Shown: positions 44,041 to 55,752 of the stretch, one piece after another
Layout: every line of letters begins with the position of its first letter
How positions within the stretch are numbered: the first letter of the stretch is position 1
Assembly: GCF_958298935.1 (NCBI RefSeq)
Contig: NC_084925.1
Span: 17,853,001-17,917,000, forward strand
Length of the DNA: 64,000 bases
From: Phragmites australis
Lineage: Eukaryota > Streptophyta > Magnoliopsida > Poales > Poaceae
Reading direction: 5' to 3'
Notes under the pieces: model-generated
What the model was told of the DNA's origin: nothing
Databases searched by the model: none
What the model saw: only the letters and a program-made list of their open reading frames with translations
Position numbers and translations under genes: made by a program

Positions 44041-44329
44041 CTAGAATATCAAAAGAGGCAATATGGATGAGCAAGAGTTTTGGGAGTTTGAATTTGAATG
44101 AAATTTGCCAGAAATTGAAACCTAAACCCTAATTTGAGGAGAATTTTGATGAACATGCTAGGGATTCAAGATTGTGACACTAATTGAGGTCCAATTGCAT
44201 AAGATATGACCTTAATTGAAGCAATTTGACTCAATTTTGCTCGAATTTTGTATGAATTTGGAGAAACAAGCTAGGGTTTGAAGAAATTGGAAATATTTGA
44301 GGAGGATGAGCTCACCACGATAGAGAGAA

Positions 44330-45100
44330 GATCTGAGAGCTTGGGGGGAGCCCCTAATTGGCCGGCGGCGAGTTTAGTGGGAAGTCGGTGACGGCGAGAA
44401 AAAGTAGCGATGACGGTGCTGGATTTTGCACTGGAGCTGATGGAATCGGCGGCGGCTTTGAGTATGGGCGAGCGGTGACTACAGTGATGATAGCCCGGTG
44501 ACGAGCTCTGGTGGCAGAGCAGGGACGTGGAGCTTGGCGGCTGTGATGGCGAAATGGTGGCGGAGGAGACAAAGTTTTGGGCGACGGGTTAGAAAGAGAT
44601 GAGGTCGCTTGAATGAGAGAAATATGACAGGTGGGTCCCACCAATGTTGTGAACATTGGATAGTCCGGTGATGATGGGAGTGAGCACTGAACCAATGTTG
44701 TGAACATCGGATAGTCCGGTGATGACGGGAGTGAGCAACAAAAGAAAACACGGCTCTATTAATAGAACCTTTGAAATTTTGCACCTTTGCTGAAAATTGA
44801 ACACCGGATAGTCTGACATCTGACCATATGTTCACCGGATCATTCTGTCTTAAAAATTCCAATAAGCACACTGGATGGTCCAGTGAAGTGAACTTTGAAC
44901 TCGTCGGACTATTTCTTTCTACTGAGATTATTCTGCCTCTGAAATGAACACCGTAAGGTCCGGTGAAGCCAACTTGAAGAGCATCGAAAAAATTCCCAGA
45001 GATCTTAGCAAACGCCGGCAACCAAGTATCAGATGATTGGGAATAACCAAGAGAGCACCGGATCATCCAGTGAGAAGGAAAGATTTCTGCTGAACTAAAA
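44330..45100 (-). repeat. LTR-like block with CACCGGA/TCCGGTG inverted repeats
   Basis: A GC-rich part (44330-44600) is followed by several degenerate inverted repeats of the same motif as in the LTRs of A, B and element 2, for example cggatagtccggtg at about 44706-44719 and caccggatcatccagtg at 45056-45072. It lies between the ORF at 42340-44040 and the copia pol relic. TG...CA ends were not resolved. Confidence 0.5.
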
Positions 45101-45704
45101 TCTCACGTTGAGTCCAAACTTCAAATAACCACACAACAAAAACACATGTTTGGACCAGTTTGAGTGAAATCTCACCCTCTCAAACACTCATTTTCAAATA
45201 TTTTCCAAAAGGCTATCTTATAATAATTTTGAAATAGGCAATAAAAAATCAAAGAGAGGGGAGGAAAACTCCAAGGAAATGTTTGAGCCATATTACCTAT
45301 GAATTCAAAGATTAACTCTTTAAATTCGTTAGGACATGATTCAATAGGTATTAAGCACTTATATCTTTCTAATCACACTTATATAGGTGTATATTCATAT
45401 GGAACGCAAATAGCATTCTCAAAGAGTGATATTCTCCTTTGTGATCTCTACCGCCAATGCACATGCAATACATAACAAGTGCATGAATTTAAACATGAGT
45501 GCAAATTATATGGCATGTGAGTGCATAACATAAATTAAACTATCTTGTCATATTACTTCCCTTTTCAAGCTTCTTCATGGTGAAACCAACAACATGCCTT
45601 GAGAGAAATTAGGGAACCACCATCTTAAGCAAAACCCTTGTTGACCACTATCTTGAGAAGGTTAGATAAGCGCCTATCATGAATGCATCTATATGACAAA
45701 AGCA
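45101..45704 (-). other. 3' noncoding region of the copia relic (element C)
   Basis: No ORF. It shares the character of the SIRE-type region between pol and 3' LTR (for example gagccatattacctatg at 45283). No PPT was resolved. Confidence 0.35.
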
Positions 45705-47250
45705 TCACATGACATTTGAAGCATCTATAACGTTTAGCTCACTTCTCAACCTACTAAAAGTGGCTTCATCTAGAGGTTTTGTGAAGATATCCTTCAATTG
45801 ATCTTCCGACCTTACACCACTAAGAGATATATCATTTTTAGCCACATGGTCTCTAAGGAAGTGATGGCGAATATCAATGTGCTTTGTGCGAGAGTGTTGA
45901 ACCGGATTATTTGCAATTTTTATGGTACTCTTGCTGTCACAAAGGAGTGGAACCTTCTCTAGATTAACACCAAAGTCTAACAAGGTTTGCTTCATATAAA
46001 GGATTTGAGCACAACATGCTCCGGCGGCTATATATTTGGCTTCCTCAGCTGACAAAGCTACGAAAATTTTCTTCTTAGAAGACCAAGAAACAAGGGATTG
46101 CCCTAGCAAGTGGTACTCACCCAAAGTACTCTTACGATTCACATGACATCCGGCAAAGTCCGAATCCAAGTAACCCAAGAGTAGAAAACTAGCACCTTTG
46201 GGATACCACAAGCCGATGCTAGATGTATGCTTAAGATATCTCAACATTCTTTTTATGACACTAAGATGAGATTCTTTAGGATTAGCTTGAAAGCGAGTGC
46301 ACATGCATACACTAAACATGATATCGGGTCTAGATGCGGTACGGTAAAGGAGAGACCCAATTATAGAACGGTAAAACTTTTGGTCAATCAATTTACCCGA
46401 TTCATCCAAGTCAAGATGTCCATTTGTAGGCATTGAAGTCTTGATTGGCTTGCAATCATCCATCTTGAATTTCTTGAGAATATCCTTTGTATACTTCTCT
46501 TGATGGATGCAAGTCCCTTCCTTCAATTTCTTGATTGGAAACCTAAGGAAGTAGCTAAGCTCGCAAATCATTGACATCTCGAACTCTTTTGACATCAAGT
46601 CCCCGAATTCCTTGCAAAATTCCTTGTTAGTTGAACCAAAGGTTAAATAATCAACATAAATTTGACAAAGAAAAAGCTCATTGTCGATGATCTTTATGAA
46701 CAATGTGGTGTCCACCCTTCCGATCTTGAATCCTTGATTGATTAGGAAGTCACGAAGGTGCTCATACCAAGCTCTTGGGGCTTGCTTGAGTCTATACAGT
46801 GCCTTATACAACATGTAGACATGATTAAGATATCTATGGTTCTCAAAACTGGGAGGTTATTCAACATATATAAGTTCATTTATGAAACCATTTAAGAATG
46901 CACTCTTCACATCCATTTGATAAAGCTTAATGTTATGATGTGAAGCAAATGCAAGAAGGATACGTATAGCTTCTAGTCTTGCCATGGGAGCGAATGTTTC
47001 GCCGAAATCCAAGCCTTCCACTTGTGCGAAGCCTTGAGCAAACTAATCTTGCCTTGTTTCAAATCACCACATTGTTTTCATCTTGTTTGTTGCGGAAGAC
47101 CCATTTTGTACCAATGAAGTTCTTGTCTTGAGGCCTTTCTTCAAGTATCCAAACTTCGTTGTGGGTGAAGTTGTTAAGTAATTTTGCATTGCCATCACCT
47201 AATCCGGATCCTTGAGGGCTTCTTCTACATGAGTGGGTTCCACACAAGAA
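45705..47250 (-). pseudogene. Copia reverse transcriptase and RNase H (element C)
   Basis: A 369-residue minus frame (46814-45705) holds the second half of RT (YKALYRLKQAPRAWYEHL) and a complete-looking RNase H (SVVLA-type SWSSKKKIFVALSAEEAKYI, ending KDIFTKPLDEATF). The first half of RT (47250-46815) is split by stops and shifts (NEVWILEERPQDKNFIGTKW; ARLEAIRILLAFASHHNIKLYQ). The catalytic YVDD reads YVDY at 46658-46647 because a GAT codon has become TAT, so polymerase activity would be lost. This is the SIRE/Maximus type of copia. Confidence 0.8.
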
Positions 47251-49063
47251 ACAAATGAGTAATGCTCACAATATGAAGTGTATTGAGAGTGAGTTCTTAG
47301 TACCTTTGATAGACTTTCAATGATCAAGTCAATTAGATGATCCTTTGAGATATGAATTTGCTTCACTTGTGGCTCTTGTGGTGTGTCTTGTAGTGGTCCA
47401 ACATCTTGAGCTTGAGCTTGAGCTTCCTCTTGAGAGATGTGTATATCATGTATTGGAAGATGTTGTTCATCCTTTTCTTCATCTTGATCCACTTGGGGTG
47501 CTAAGGAGGCATGTGGAGTGGAAGTAGTAGGCATGTCTTCTTCAATAGTCGGTGGAGATACACTCTATTTGACATATGGCATGCCATATTGATTGCTTCC
47601 ACTTAAAACTTCTCCGATGTACCATACTCATCCAACATAGCTCTTGCAAGTATAATCAATGTCTTGTTCTTCCTCTCCACCACACTATTTTGTTGAGGAG
47701 TGTAGGTTGATGAAAACTCATGCTTGATGTCTCTTTCTTCACAAAACTCTTCAACTTGAGTATTCGTGAACTCCGTTCCGTTATCACTTTGGATCTTCAC
47801 TAATGTTGCATCAGACTCATTTTGATCCCTCTTTGCGAATTTTTTGAAGATCCCAACGGTCTTGCTCTTGTCATCTAGAAAGAAAGTTCAAGTGTATCTT
47901 GTATAATCATCAACAATGACAAAGTAATAGAGATTACCACCAAGACTTTTGTAGGTGGTTGGTCCGAAGAGGTCCATATGTAGTAGCTCCAAGGGTCTTG
48001 ATATAGACATCATAGCCATGTAAGGATGTGAGCTTGCAACTTGCTTTCCCACTTGGCAAGCACTACACAATTTGTCCTTCTCGAAGATTACATCCTTCAA
48101 ACCGACCACCATTCTGTTCTTGAATGCCTTCTTGAATTGGCTCATTCCAATATGAGCAAGTCATCGATGCCAAAACCAACCCAAAGATGTCTTGGTGAAG
48201 AGGCACGTTGTCAAGCTAGCTTCATTAGATAAAAAATCCACAAGATATATATGTTCATGTCTAAAGCCTTTAAAGATTAGATCATTATGCTTCTTGCTGG
48301 TAATGACAACATCAACATCACTAAATAAGCATGTGAAGCCTAAATCACATAGTTGAGCTACGAAAATTAAATTGAAACTAAGAGACTCAACTAAAAGTAC
48401 ATTGGAGATAGAAAGATCATGGGATATTGCCACCTTACCCAAACCTACCATATTTGCTTTTGAGTTATCACCAAAAGTGACTTTATCATGTGCCCATGTC
48501 ATCTTCTAGAGAGGTCAAACATCTTTACATTGTCGGTAATTTGTTGTGTACAACCACTATCAAGCACCCAATGCTTTCAGCTGGCTTTGTAGTTCACCTA
48601 CACACATGGGATCAAGCCTTTTGTTTAGGTACCCAACTAAGTTTGGTACCTTTCATGTGAGACACAAGATTCTTAGGCACCCAAATTTGCCTTGGAAGCT
48701 TGCCATTTGCTTGAGTTCCAATGAACTTAGCCATGACTTTCCCATTCTTAAGCTTATGCAATAGAAAATGATGAACATTAAATGTAGACTTGTATTTAGA
48801 TGAAAAAATGGGAAGGGGTTTGGAAGGAATGGGACACTCCCTTGTGTGGTGACCGGTGACTTCACAATGTTGATAATAGGAGCCAACTTTTTTGATGAAG
48901 CACTTGTTTATCTCTGGTGACTTGATGACCTTTTCCACTGGGTTTGGGAAGCAACCAATGGCTCTCTTGTTGTAGTACATAGCATTCTTCATGAGGATTT
49001 TTTTTATACTTGTACTCCCCTTTAGTCAACTAGGCCACATATGAATTTAAGCTTGCAATCTAT
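47251..49063 (-). pseudogene. Copia gag end, protease and integrase (element C)
   Basis: On the minus strand in order: a zinc-knuckle-like YQHCEVTGHHTREC (48880-48830) with the first Cys changed to Tyr; RQIWVPKNLVSHMKGTK; the protease motif LDSGCT near 48560; and the integrase zinc region (HR*LAHIG, then LCSACQVGKQ) with an in-frame TGA where CGA is expected. The core HMDLFGP, DNGTEF and TYTPQQNSVVERKN provides the DDE residues, followed by a linker to 47251. A proline- and glutamine-rich spacer with stops lies at 47534-47199. The gag N-terminus is missing because the element is cut at 49063 by another LTR. Confidence 0.8.
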
Positions 49064-49985
49064 TGGCGCAAGAGTTCATCTTGCCCCAACAAGTACAGCG
49101 AGAGTTTCTTCTAAGGAGGAGGCTTAAGCTTGGAGATGAAGTTTAAGAGAAAGGAACACCACGAATGTATTGATGGTAGAAAAAATGGATCGCTTTGGGA
49201 GGAGTATCACATCGAAACTTGGTGTGTTTTCACCTTTGTATCTTTTTTAGCTGTTTTGCTCATCCCTTGCCCAGAGGCCCATGGCCTCCTATTTATAGGG
49301 CCGTGCATAGATTGGTGTACAAGGTATCATAATATACAAATATCTGGGATATGACCAAATTACTGGGCCTTATCCTGGATAACTACTTTCTTCCTGATCG
49401 TGGAGATAAATATCCACCGTGGTAACTATTGTGGTGCCTTCCCCCTGGAGTACGGCGAGTCAGTCACCGATTGCGGCCCGGCGCTGCACTGTCAGGGGTG
49501 TCAGGATAGCCTCCACCACCCCAGGGTGTCAGAGCGGCGTCCATTAGCCTAGGCTTTTAATGCTGGTAACTTCCTTGCAGACAAAGCACGACTAGTGCTC
49601 TCCTTTTGGCAGATCTATCCTAAGGCCTGCTGACTCACCTTGATGCCTTCGGGAAGGCAGCCTGAGCAGCCTGAGGTGGAGGCCTCAGGAGGCATGGGAC
49701 CGGGAGATGAAAGCTTTGGGAAGCATGACTCCAGAAGGCTGGGGCTTCAAGAGGCCGAAGCATCGGGGGATCGAGGCTTCGGGAGGTCGGGTTTTTGGGA
49801 GGCTTCGAGAGACCGAGCCAGCTGAGCCAAGGGAAGGCTTCACAGGTACGAAGGGGTACCGTGGAGGGATCTAATGACTTCAAAGATCGAGCCTTTAACT
49901 GAGGGTCCAGAGACCAAGGCTCCATAGGGACCAGGATGGTAATCTTCAACCATTATCCTCAGGCTTTTTTATTTTTCCCCCAACA
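49064..49985 (-). repeat. 3' LTR of element D (922 bp)
   Basis: The plus strand starts TGGCGCAAGAG and ends CCCCCAACA. It shares long blocks with 39997-40837. The inner part 49640-49910 has gaggcttc(g)gg-type short repeats that make ORFs open on both strands. Confidence 0.75.
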
Positions 49986-50000
49986 GTGCCCCCTCATTCT
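49986..50000 (-). other. Polypurine tract of element D
   Basis: The minus strand reads GAATGAGGGGGCAC directly before TGTTGGGGG at 49985, as expected for the 3' LTR junction. Confidence 0.65.
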
Positions 50001-51735
50001 CGGACCCCAATGTTTCAGAGGGGGGAGAGGATGCAGAGGAAAAATCAACCCCAGCCTAGTATAGCATCAGAGATGTCTAATGGCGAGCCCAAGAATGATG
50101 GTGTACTAGCGGTGGCGATCTGTCTCGGAGCTTGTTGGAGCTATCATGCACGGCATGGGGACCCCAGGTTAGAGGGATGTCGATGGATGTGGTGTACTTT
50201 CAGGGTCCATGTTGAGACCGATATAGGTTGTCCGAATTCCTTCGGTATGGCTCTTTTTGCCCTTTGAGGTTGCCAGAGTAGAGGTTACGTGTGGTATTGG
50301 AGGATCCCATGTGTTTGCCTGGTGGGACAAGACGTGCCATTGCTGCATTTTGACTGGACAATGCGGGGGGGGGGGGGGGTCATTTAGGGTCTTGTGCCCA
50401 CGCTCTTGTCACGTGCCGAAAGGGGTTTGGGTTATTAATGTGACGGGACGTCCGTGCAAGAAAACAAGGCATTCGTCATGGAGCGCTGGCACATGTATTC
50501 AATAGGGGGACACAGCGGTGTTGGTTTTGCTTCATCTTCCGGACCTACGTGGCTACGTGGCCCGGGTATAAAGCTGGGGTTACCTGGCTGGAGTCTCTAC
50601 AGCCCCACAAGTGAGCAGTTAACCTTGACTTGAGTATGGCATCATCTTCCTCCTTATCCACTTCAGAGATGTCGATGATCTCGATGGCTTCTTTGGGAGC
50701 TGGACTGTTTTGGTCATTGATAGAGGTGCTAGTGGCAACACCGCTTCCATCTCTGTTGGGAAAGCAATTGCTCGCCGCTCCGACCTGACCTTTGGCCGGG
50801 GAGGCCATGCCTGTCGAGATCACTGATATCTCTAATGACGATAAGGAGATCAACTCGGATCTCCTGCGGGGGGAGAGCGAGCTGGCGTCTGTAGAGAAGG
50901 CGGTGAAGTAGGAGGAGGCCAAGAAGGCAAGGGAGAAGGCCCCGCCGGTGACTTCCTCGGACTCCTTAGCGTCCTTCGACAGCTTGGGAGCCAGCTACTG
51001 TATCGGCTTCTGCAGCGGCATGCCACAGATGAGGCGCATACGCTGTCCCATGCGTGGCCCCTGTCGGGACCCGTGGGAGGTGAAGGCGGTCACCGGGATG
51101 GCGTACTTGGTGACGCCATGATATATCCATGTCTCATGGCTGAACTTAGTCATCTTGTACTCTTTCTTGCCCTGTTTTGCTCCATAGGGATCTATCTTCT
51201 TCGTGGTAATTTCTATACTGTTGCTCCAGTATGTGTCCTCTGGATGTACTTATTGTTTAATAATATAACATGGACCTTCGGGAATGGTCATGTCTCCTTC
51301 CGTATCGGAGTGCGACGGGATCTTTTGAACGAGTGACTGCATGCGCGCGTGCCTTTGTGCCTCCAAACCATGCTTCTTCATCCCCTTCGAAGGCGATGAC
51401 TAGTTTTTCTGACGACTGAGGCACCGAGCCTTCGCATAGATCATCGTTGATTTCGTTCCTTCTGAGGGAGAGGTGGCCCCAGGAATCTGGTAGTGATAGA
51501 TACGTAGGGTAACTAAGGAGAACCGGGTGGAGTAGTGGCAACCTTGTCGTCTCCAGCAATTGCGTACTCCCCAGGCCTGGAACTGGTCAGGCCTCCTTTC
51601 CAATTTCTTCCAGATTTCCGACTTAGTGAAGTCCATGTGGAACCTTTGGAGACGAGCTTCGGAGGAGGTCCTTGACCCTTCGGGTTCTTTAGCGACTGCC
51701 CGGGTTGAAGGCGATGATGTGTCAGAGGCACACCC
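50001..51735 (-). other. Internal region of element D without recognised coding domain
   Basis: It has a 125-codon minus ORF (50922-50545) with no known domain, a 15-G run at 50365-50379, and mixed-composition sequence. None of the gypsy protein motifs was found on either strand. Confidence 0.5.
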
Positions 51736-52086
51736 GAAGGCTAGGAAAGAGAGGTGGTCCGCGACCCCCTCGGCCCTTAGCCGCTGCCCAGCTCCGGAGG
51801 TACCCCATCCGGAACCTGGCGACGGCGCGTCGGAGGCAAAGTTGAAGGCTAGGCGGGAGAGGTGGTCCATGATCCCCTCAGCCCTTAGCCGCTGCCTAGC
51901 TCTAAAGGTACTCCGTCTGGAGCCTGGCAATGGCATGTCAGAGGCGAAGCCAAAGGCTAGGCGGGGGAGGTGGTCTGCGACCATCTCAGCCCTTAGCCGC
52001 TGCCTGGCTCCAGAGGTACTTCGTCTGGAGCCTGGCGATGGCGCGTCGGAGGTGAAGCCGAAGGCTAGGCGGGGGAGGTGGTCCGC
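51736..52086. repeat. 108-bp tandem repeat, 3.2 units
   Basis: Units start with (g/a)aaggctag at 51736, 51844, 51952 and 52060, exactly 108 bp apart. 108 is 36 codons, and both a plus frame (51560-52108) and a minus frame (52092-51400) stay open through all units, so each strand encodes a 36-residue repeat. The last unit is cut by element E. Confidence 0.9.
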
Positions 52087-55000
52087 TGTCATGGCCCAGA
52101 GTTTCTAAACACGTAATTAAGTGCTAATGAGCATCATTTATTTTTGTTTTGAGCAGTATAGACTTGCAGTGTGGATTAAACCGAAATTAGTTGAACCAGG
52201 TTTAACTGATGCGTTGTGAAGCATCTCCTAAAAATTCTATGGGACATGGGGCTGGTGATAATTTTAGAAATTAGTAGATTCCAGGAGAAGAATATAAATG
52301 AATTTTCCCAAATTTTTGGGAAATGTTTGGAAGGCATAAAAATTATCACAAGTTGGAAAAGATAGCATCTTTGAACAATTTTTATTCAAAATTGGCTCAG
52401 GCATTCTGGGTCAAACAAGTTCAAATGGGTTTCTTATGAATTGTAGTTTCAATTTTTTTTTTTGCAAATTTTGGACTTTGGGAAGGCACTCAAATGGATG
52501 GCTAAAGTAGTGGAGATATTTTGCCTGGCGGTTACTGTTCATCGGCCCCACCTGTCATCCCCGTCGCACACTCACAGCTCCGCTCCCCCTTCTCCCGCTC
52601 TCTCAGTGAGCAAGTGGCAGCCGCCATCCTTGACTTCGGTGGCCAAGCCGCAGTTGCCGACCAAAAGATCAGCGCCATGGCCTTATCCCCTCCCCTGCCC
52701 CATGCTTTCTCTCTCTCTCTCTCTCTGCTCCTCCTCTCGCACAGCCGGCGCAGAACACCCGCACACAAGCACCGGCCGCCGGCAAGAATCGCCGCGCCAC
52801 CGACGGCCTCCACCGGGCCCGAACCAGGAGAAGCACAAAGGAGGGTCGCCGAAGCTTTTCCCCGCCGTTTCCCCTCCTTCCCCGGCCGTTTCCCGCACGG
52901 ATTGGAGCCGCCTGCTCCTTCTTCCCCAATGGCGGCAACCGAGCTCCGCCGTCCTCCGTCGCCCCGCTATTCTACAGCCTCACCGGCCTAACCCGTTGCA
53001 TGGTGAGCTTCCCCATGCTCCTGTACACCTTATGCGCGCGCCGTCTTCTCTCTGTCCCGTCGCCGGTGCGGTGTTCCACGGTGGTTGAACCACCGCCGCC
53101 TCCCCACGCATTCCGCCGGTCGTGCCGCCATCGAGCTCGTCGGTCGGGAAGCACGCCGTTAGGTCTATGCGCTCACGTAGAACGTGTAGGTGTGCTCGGC
53201 CGGGCTTATTGCGTCACCGTTCGCCGTCGACGCGTCAAAAGCGTGCCGCCGCCGTGCTAGTTTTGCCCCTCGCCGCCGCTCGCCGTGCTCCGGCCGTCGC
53301 CGGCGTCGACGTGTGCCCCCACGGTGACCGTGTGCTCGCGCTAGTGCCATTTTCGCCCTCGGCCGAGCCGTTCAGGCTGCCGCTCGCCGCCGGCAGCCAC
53401 CGCAAGGGCCGCCGGCCATTCGCTAGTTGCGCGCGCGCAGCGGCCGTGGCTGATTTTGAATTTGGTCAAGGGAGCCGGTCCCACTGGTCAGTGGCTTGGG
53501 CTAGATCGGTGCCAGTAGAAAAAGGCGTGGGCCCATTTTAATATTTGAGGAAATCAGAAATTGCGAATTTAATATCTGTTGAGTTGATAAATCGGCTGAA
53601 ATCTTGAAAAATGCATAGGAAATTTTGTAGAACTCCAAAATTCATGAGATCAATTTTGTTGGCTTTAATATGCCATGATCTATCCATTAAAAATACTAGT
53701 GGCTATGAAATGTGTGCTGTGAATTATTGAATTAATGAAATATGTTTAGACTTTGATAATTCATAGTTAAAGTTTGGTATTTCCAAAATTGATGAATCCA
53801 ATTTTGTTATTCTTGTTTTAATACCCCCTGTTCAGCAAAAATAATCGCCCACATGTTAGATGTTGTTACAATTCTATATAGGTTTAAGCTTAATTAATCC
53901 TAGAAATGTTCAAACGTTTAGCAGTAGTCCCACTTAAGAAAAATCTTCGATGCTTTAGAACTCATGCCCTGATGAATTGCACTGTTATCGCATTCTATGG
54001 AGCATCCTTTATTTCATAACATTCATATTCGTTACATTGCACGCGTTATTCTTTTAGGGAACTTCGACCCGGCGAACGAGGCGAACGAGGCTGTCCCCGG
54101 AGGTTCCCGCAGTGGTGATCGTGACTCGGGTAGTGTCGGGCAGCCGTCAGGGCAGCAAGGCAAGCATCTATCATATTGCACCGTGTCTACTTGAAAATCT
54201 AATATGTTATCTACGCTTATGTATACATTGCATGTGTCGGGTAGAACCTATGCCTATGCATTCTCCCGTTTCGGTCACGTGTCATGTGTTATTCCTTAGA
54301 GACTAGTGGTGTCGTCGAGGTCTAATTATAGTTTGCTATGCTTAGTGGTACTTAGGCTTTCCGGTAGAAGTCGACGACGGCGTCCACCGTTGTCGCGAGC
54401 CTAGGGCTTATTACTTGTTCATCCTTGTGGTTGTGTTGATGATGAGTCGGTTTGGTGAGTGGTGAGTTGAGACGAGGTGTGGGCGGTGTTAGGGGTGTCA
54501 TCTGCTCACGAGGAGTCCTCAGGCAGTTCGGGGAGGGAACCCGGACACCGTAGACCACTTGCACCGGTTAAGCACCGACCGTCGGTGTAGTCGGCTTTAG
54601 CACTTACCTTACTCACCACATGCTGATATAATGGTAGGCGAGCTGATTACCTTCGCAGACGTGGTCATGTGGGCCTCGTCATAGACGGTGTGAGTCCGGT
54701 TTGAGTCCGGGCTTTTAGCGGTATTAGTTTGCTCGGGGAGTAGTTCTAATATCGCCGCGCCGAGCTATGGTTGATCCACATGGTTGGGCCTGGTTGGGAA
54801 AGGTTGTCACGGGTACCCCCTTGTGCGCATCTTAGCGGGTGGCACAAGCCGTATGGTCCCTGTGTCGTGTGGGTCCAGGAGTATCCCCTGCAGGGTGTAT
54901 AATCAGTTCGAACTGCCGCGCTCTCGGTCATGAGCATTGCTATCGCTTATCTCCACCGAGCGACCATGTTTTGGTCGTAGAGTTTCGATGTGGGTTGTGG

Positions 55001-55732
55001 CATGGTTAGTTTGGGTGGTTTGGTCGGTATGTGGTCGGTGGTTTGGTGGTAATGGTTTACTTTTGTACACTTGTTGTTTATATATTTGTTCTGATCAGTT
55101 GGTTGGCAGGGTTTGAGTCGGTGGTTGGTTAAGTTGGTTGCTTACACCTAGAGTCTAGGTTGCTTACCGCTTAATGAACTTAAACATGTCTTAATCCTTG
55201 CTACAGCTTTAAATGCATGATCCTTGGAGTCGAGAATATATATATACTCATACTGTGTAAGACTTGCTAGTACCTTCGTACTAAGGGGTGCTGCCTTTAA
55301 GTTGCTTTCAGGTTCACAGGTTGGCGAGGAAGAGGCAGTTTTCGGCTACTTTTTGCCTACCGATCCGGGTGGCAGGTAGGAGTAGCACATTCTACTCCGA
55401 GCTCTGGAGCTTTTGGTATGAAGTCTAAGGGCATACGACTCCATACTCTTTTTTTGTATAGGTTTACCTTCCGCTGCGTAGTTGTTGTTGTTCTTCTTTT
55501 GTTGTAAATTGTGGAAGCAGTTGCATGTTTAAGTATTGTAATACAGCTTAATTACTTGCTCTCTATTAAACTGTGTTGTGATATTTGAGTTGGAAGGCAT
55601 GTGTTCAGATCCTGGGCACAAAACACGTGCCGGGACTACCGGAATGGTATTCTGGTTAATCGTCGAGGTTGTGATTATGAACAATGATCCTCCTGATGAT
55701 TAATTAGAATACTATTTGGACGGTTCCTCACA
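52087..55732 (+). repeat. 5' LTR of element E (3646 bp)
   Basis: It starts TGTCATGGCCC and ends CCTCACA, two bases before the PBS. A GC-rich part (52540-53480) holds a CT run at about 52709-52732 and ORFs of 139-208 codons in several frames. The same ORFs appear in the 3' LTR because the LTRs are copies of each other. TATA-like sequences are seen at 52290 (gaatataaat) and 53875 (ctatatagg); which one acts is not decidable here. Confidence 0.85.
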
Positions 55733-55734
55733 GC

Positions 55735-55752
55735 TTGGTATCAGAGCCTGGT
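55735..55752 (+). other. Primer-binding site, initiator tRNA-Met type (element E)
   Basis: TTGGTATCAGAGCCTGGT matches the usual plant initiator-Met PBS over its first 14 bases and lies two bases after the LTR end. Confidence 0.9.

Larger units (their letters stand above)
49064..52086 (-). mobile_element. Gypsy-type element with 108-bp internal repeat, 3' part (element D)
   Basis: In minus orientation, internal sequence (52086-49986) leads to a PPT and a 3' LTR (49985-49064). The internal part has no gag, protease, RT, RNase H or integrase that I can read. Its right end is cut inside the tandem repeat by the LTR of element E. Its left end lies in the copia relic C. With the copy at 38990-40837 it defines a family that may be non-autonomous. 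Confidence 0.65.

Noticed and set aside
51400..52092. A 230-codon minus-strand protein gene
   Set aside because: Kept as a repeat feature only. The length depends on the 108-bp tandem repeat, the end runs into the LTR of element E, and no start context or domain supports a gene.
52462..53541. Protein genes of 139-208 codons in GC-rich sequence (also 61589-62687)
   Set aside because: They lie inside both LTRs of element E, overlap in several frames and strands, and have low-complexity Pro/Arg/Ser composition. Their conservation follows from LTR identity.
55735..55752. tRNA-Met gene fragment
   Set aside because: The short match to a tRNA 3' end is a primer-binding site next to an LTR; there is no cloverleaf. 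The same applies at 3175, 18694, 23018 and 39976.
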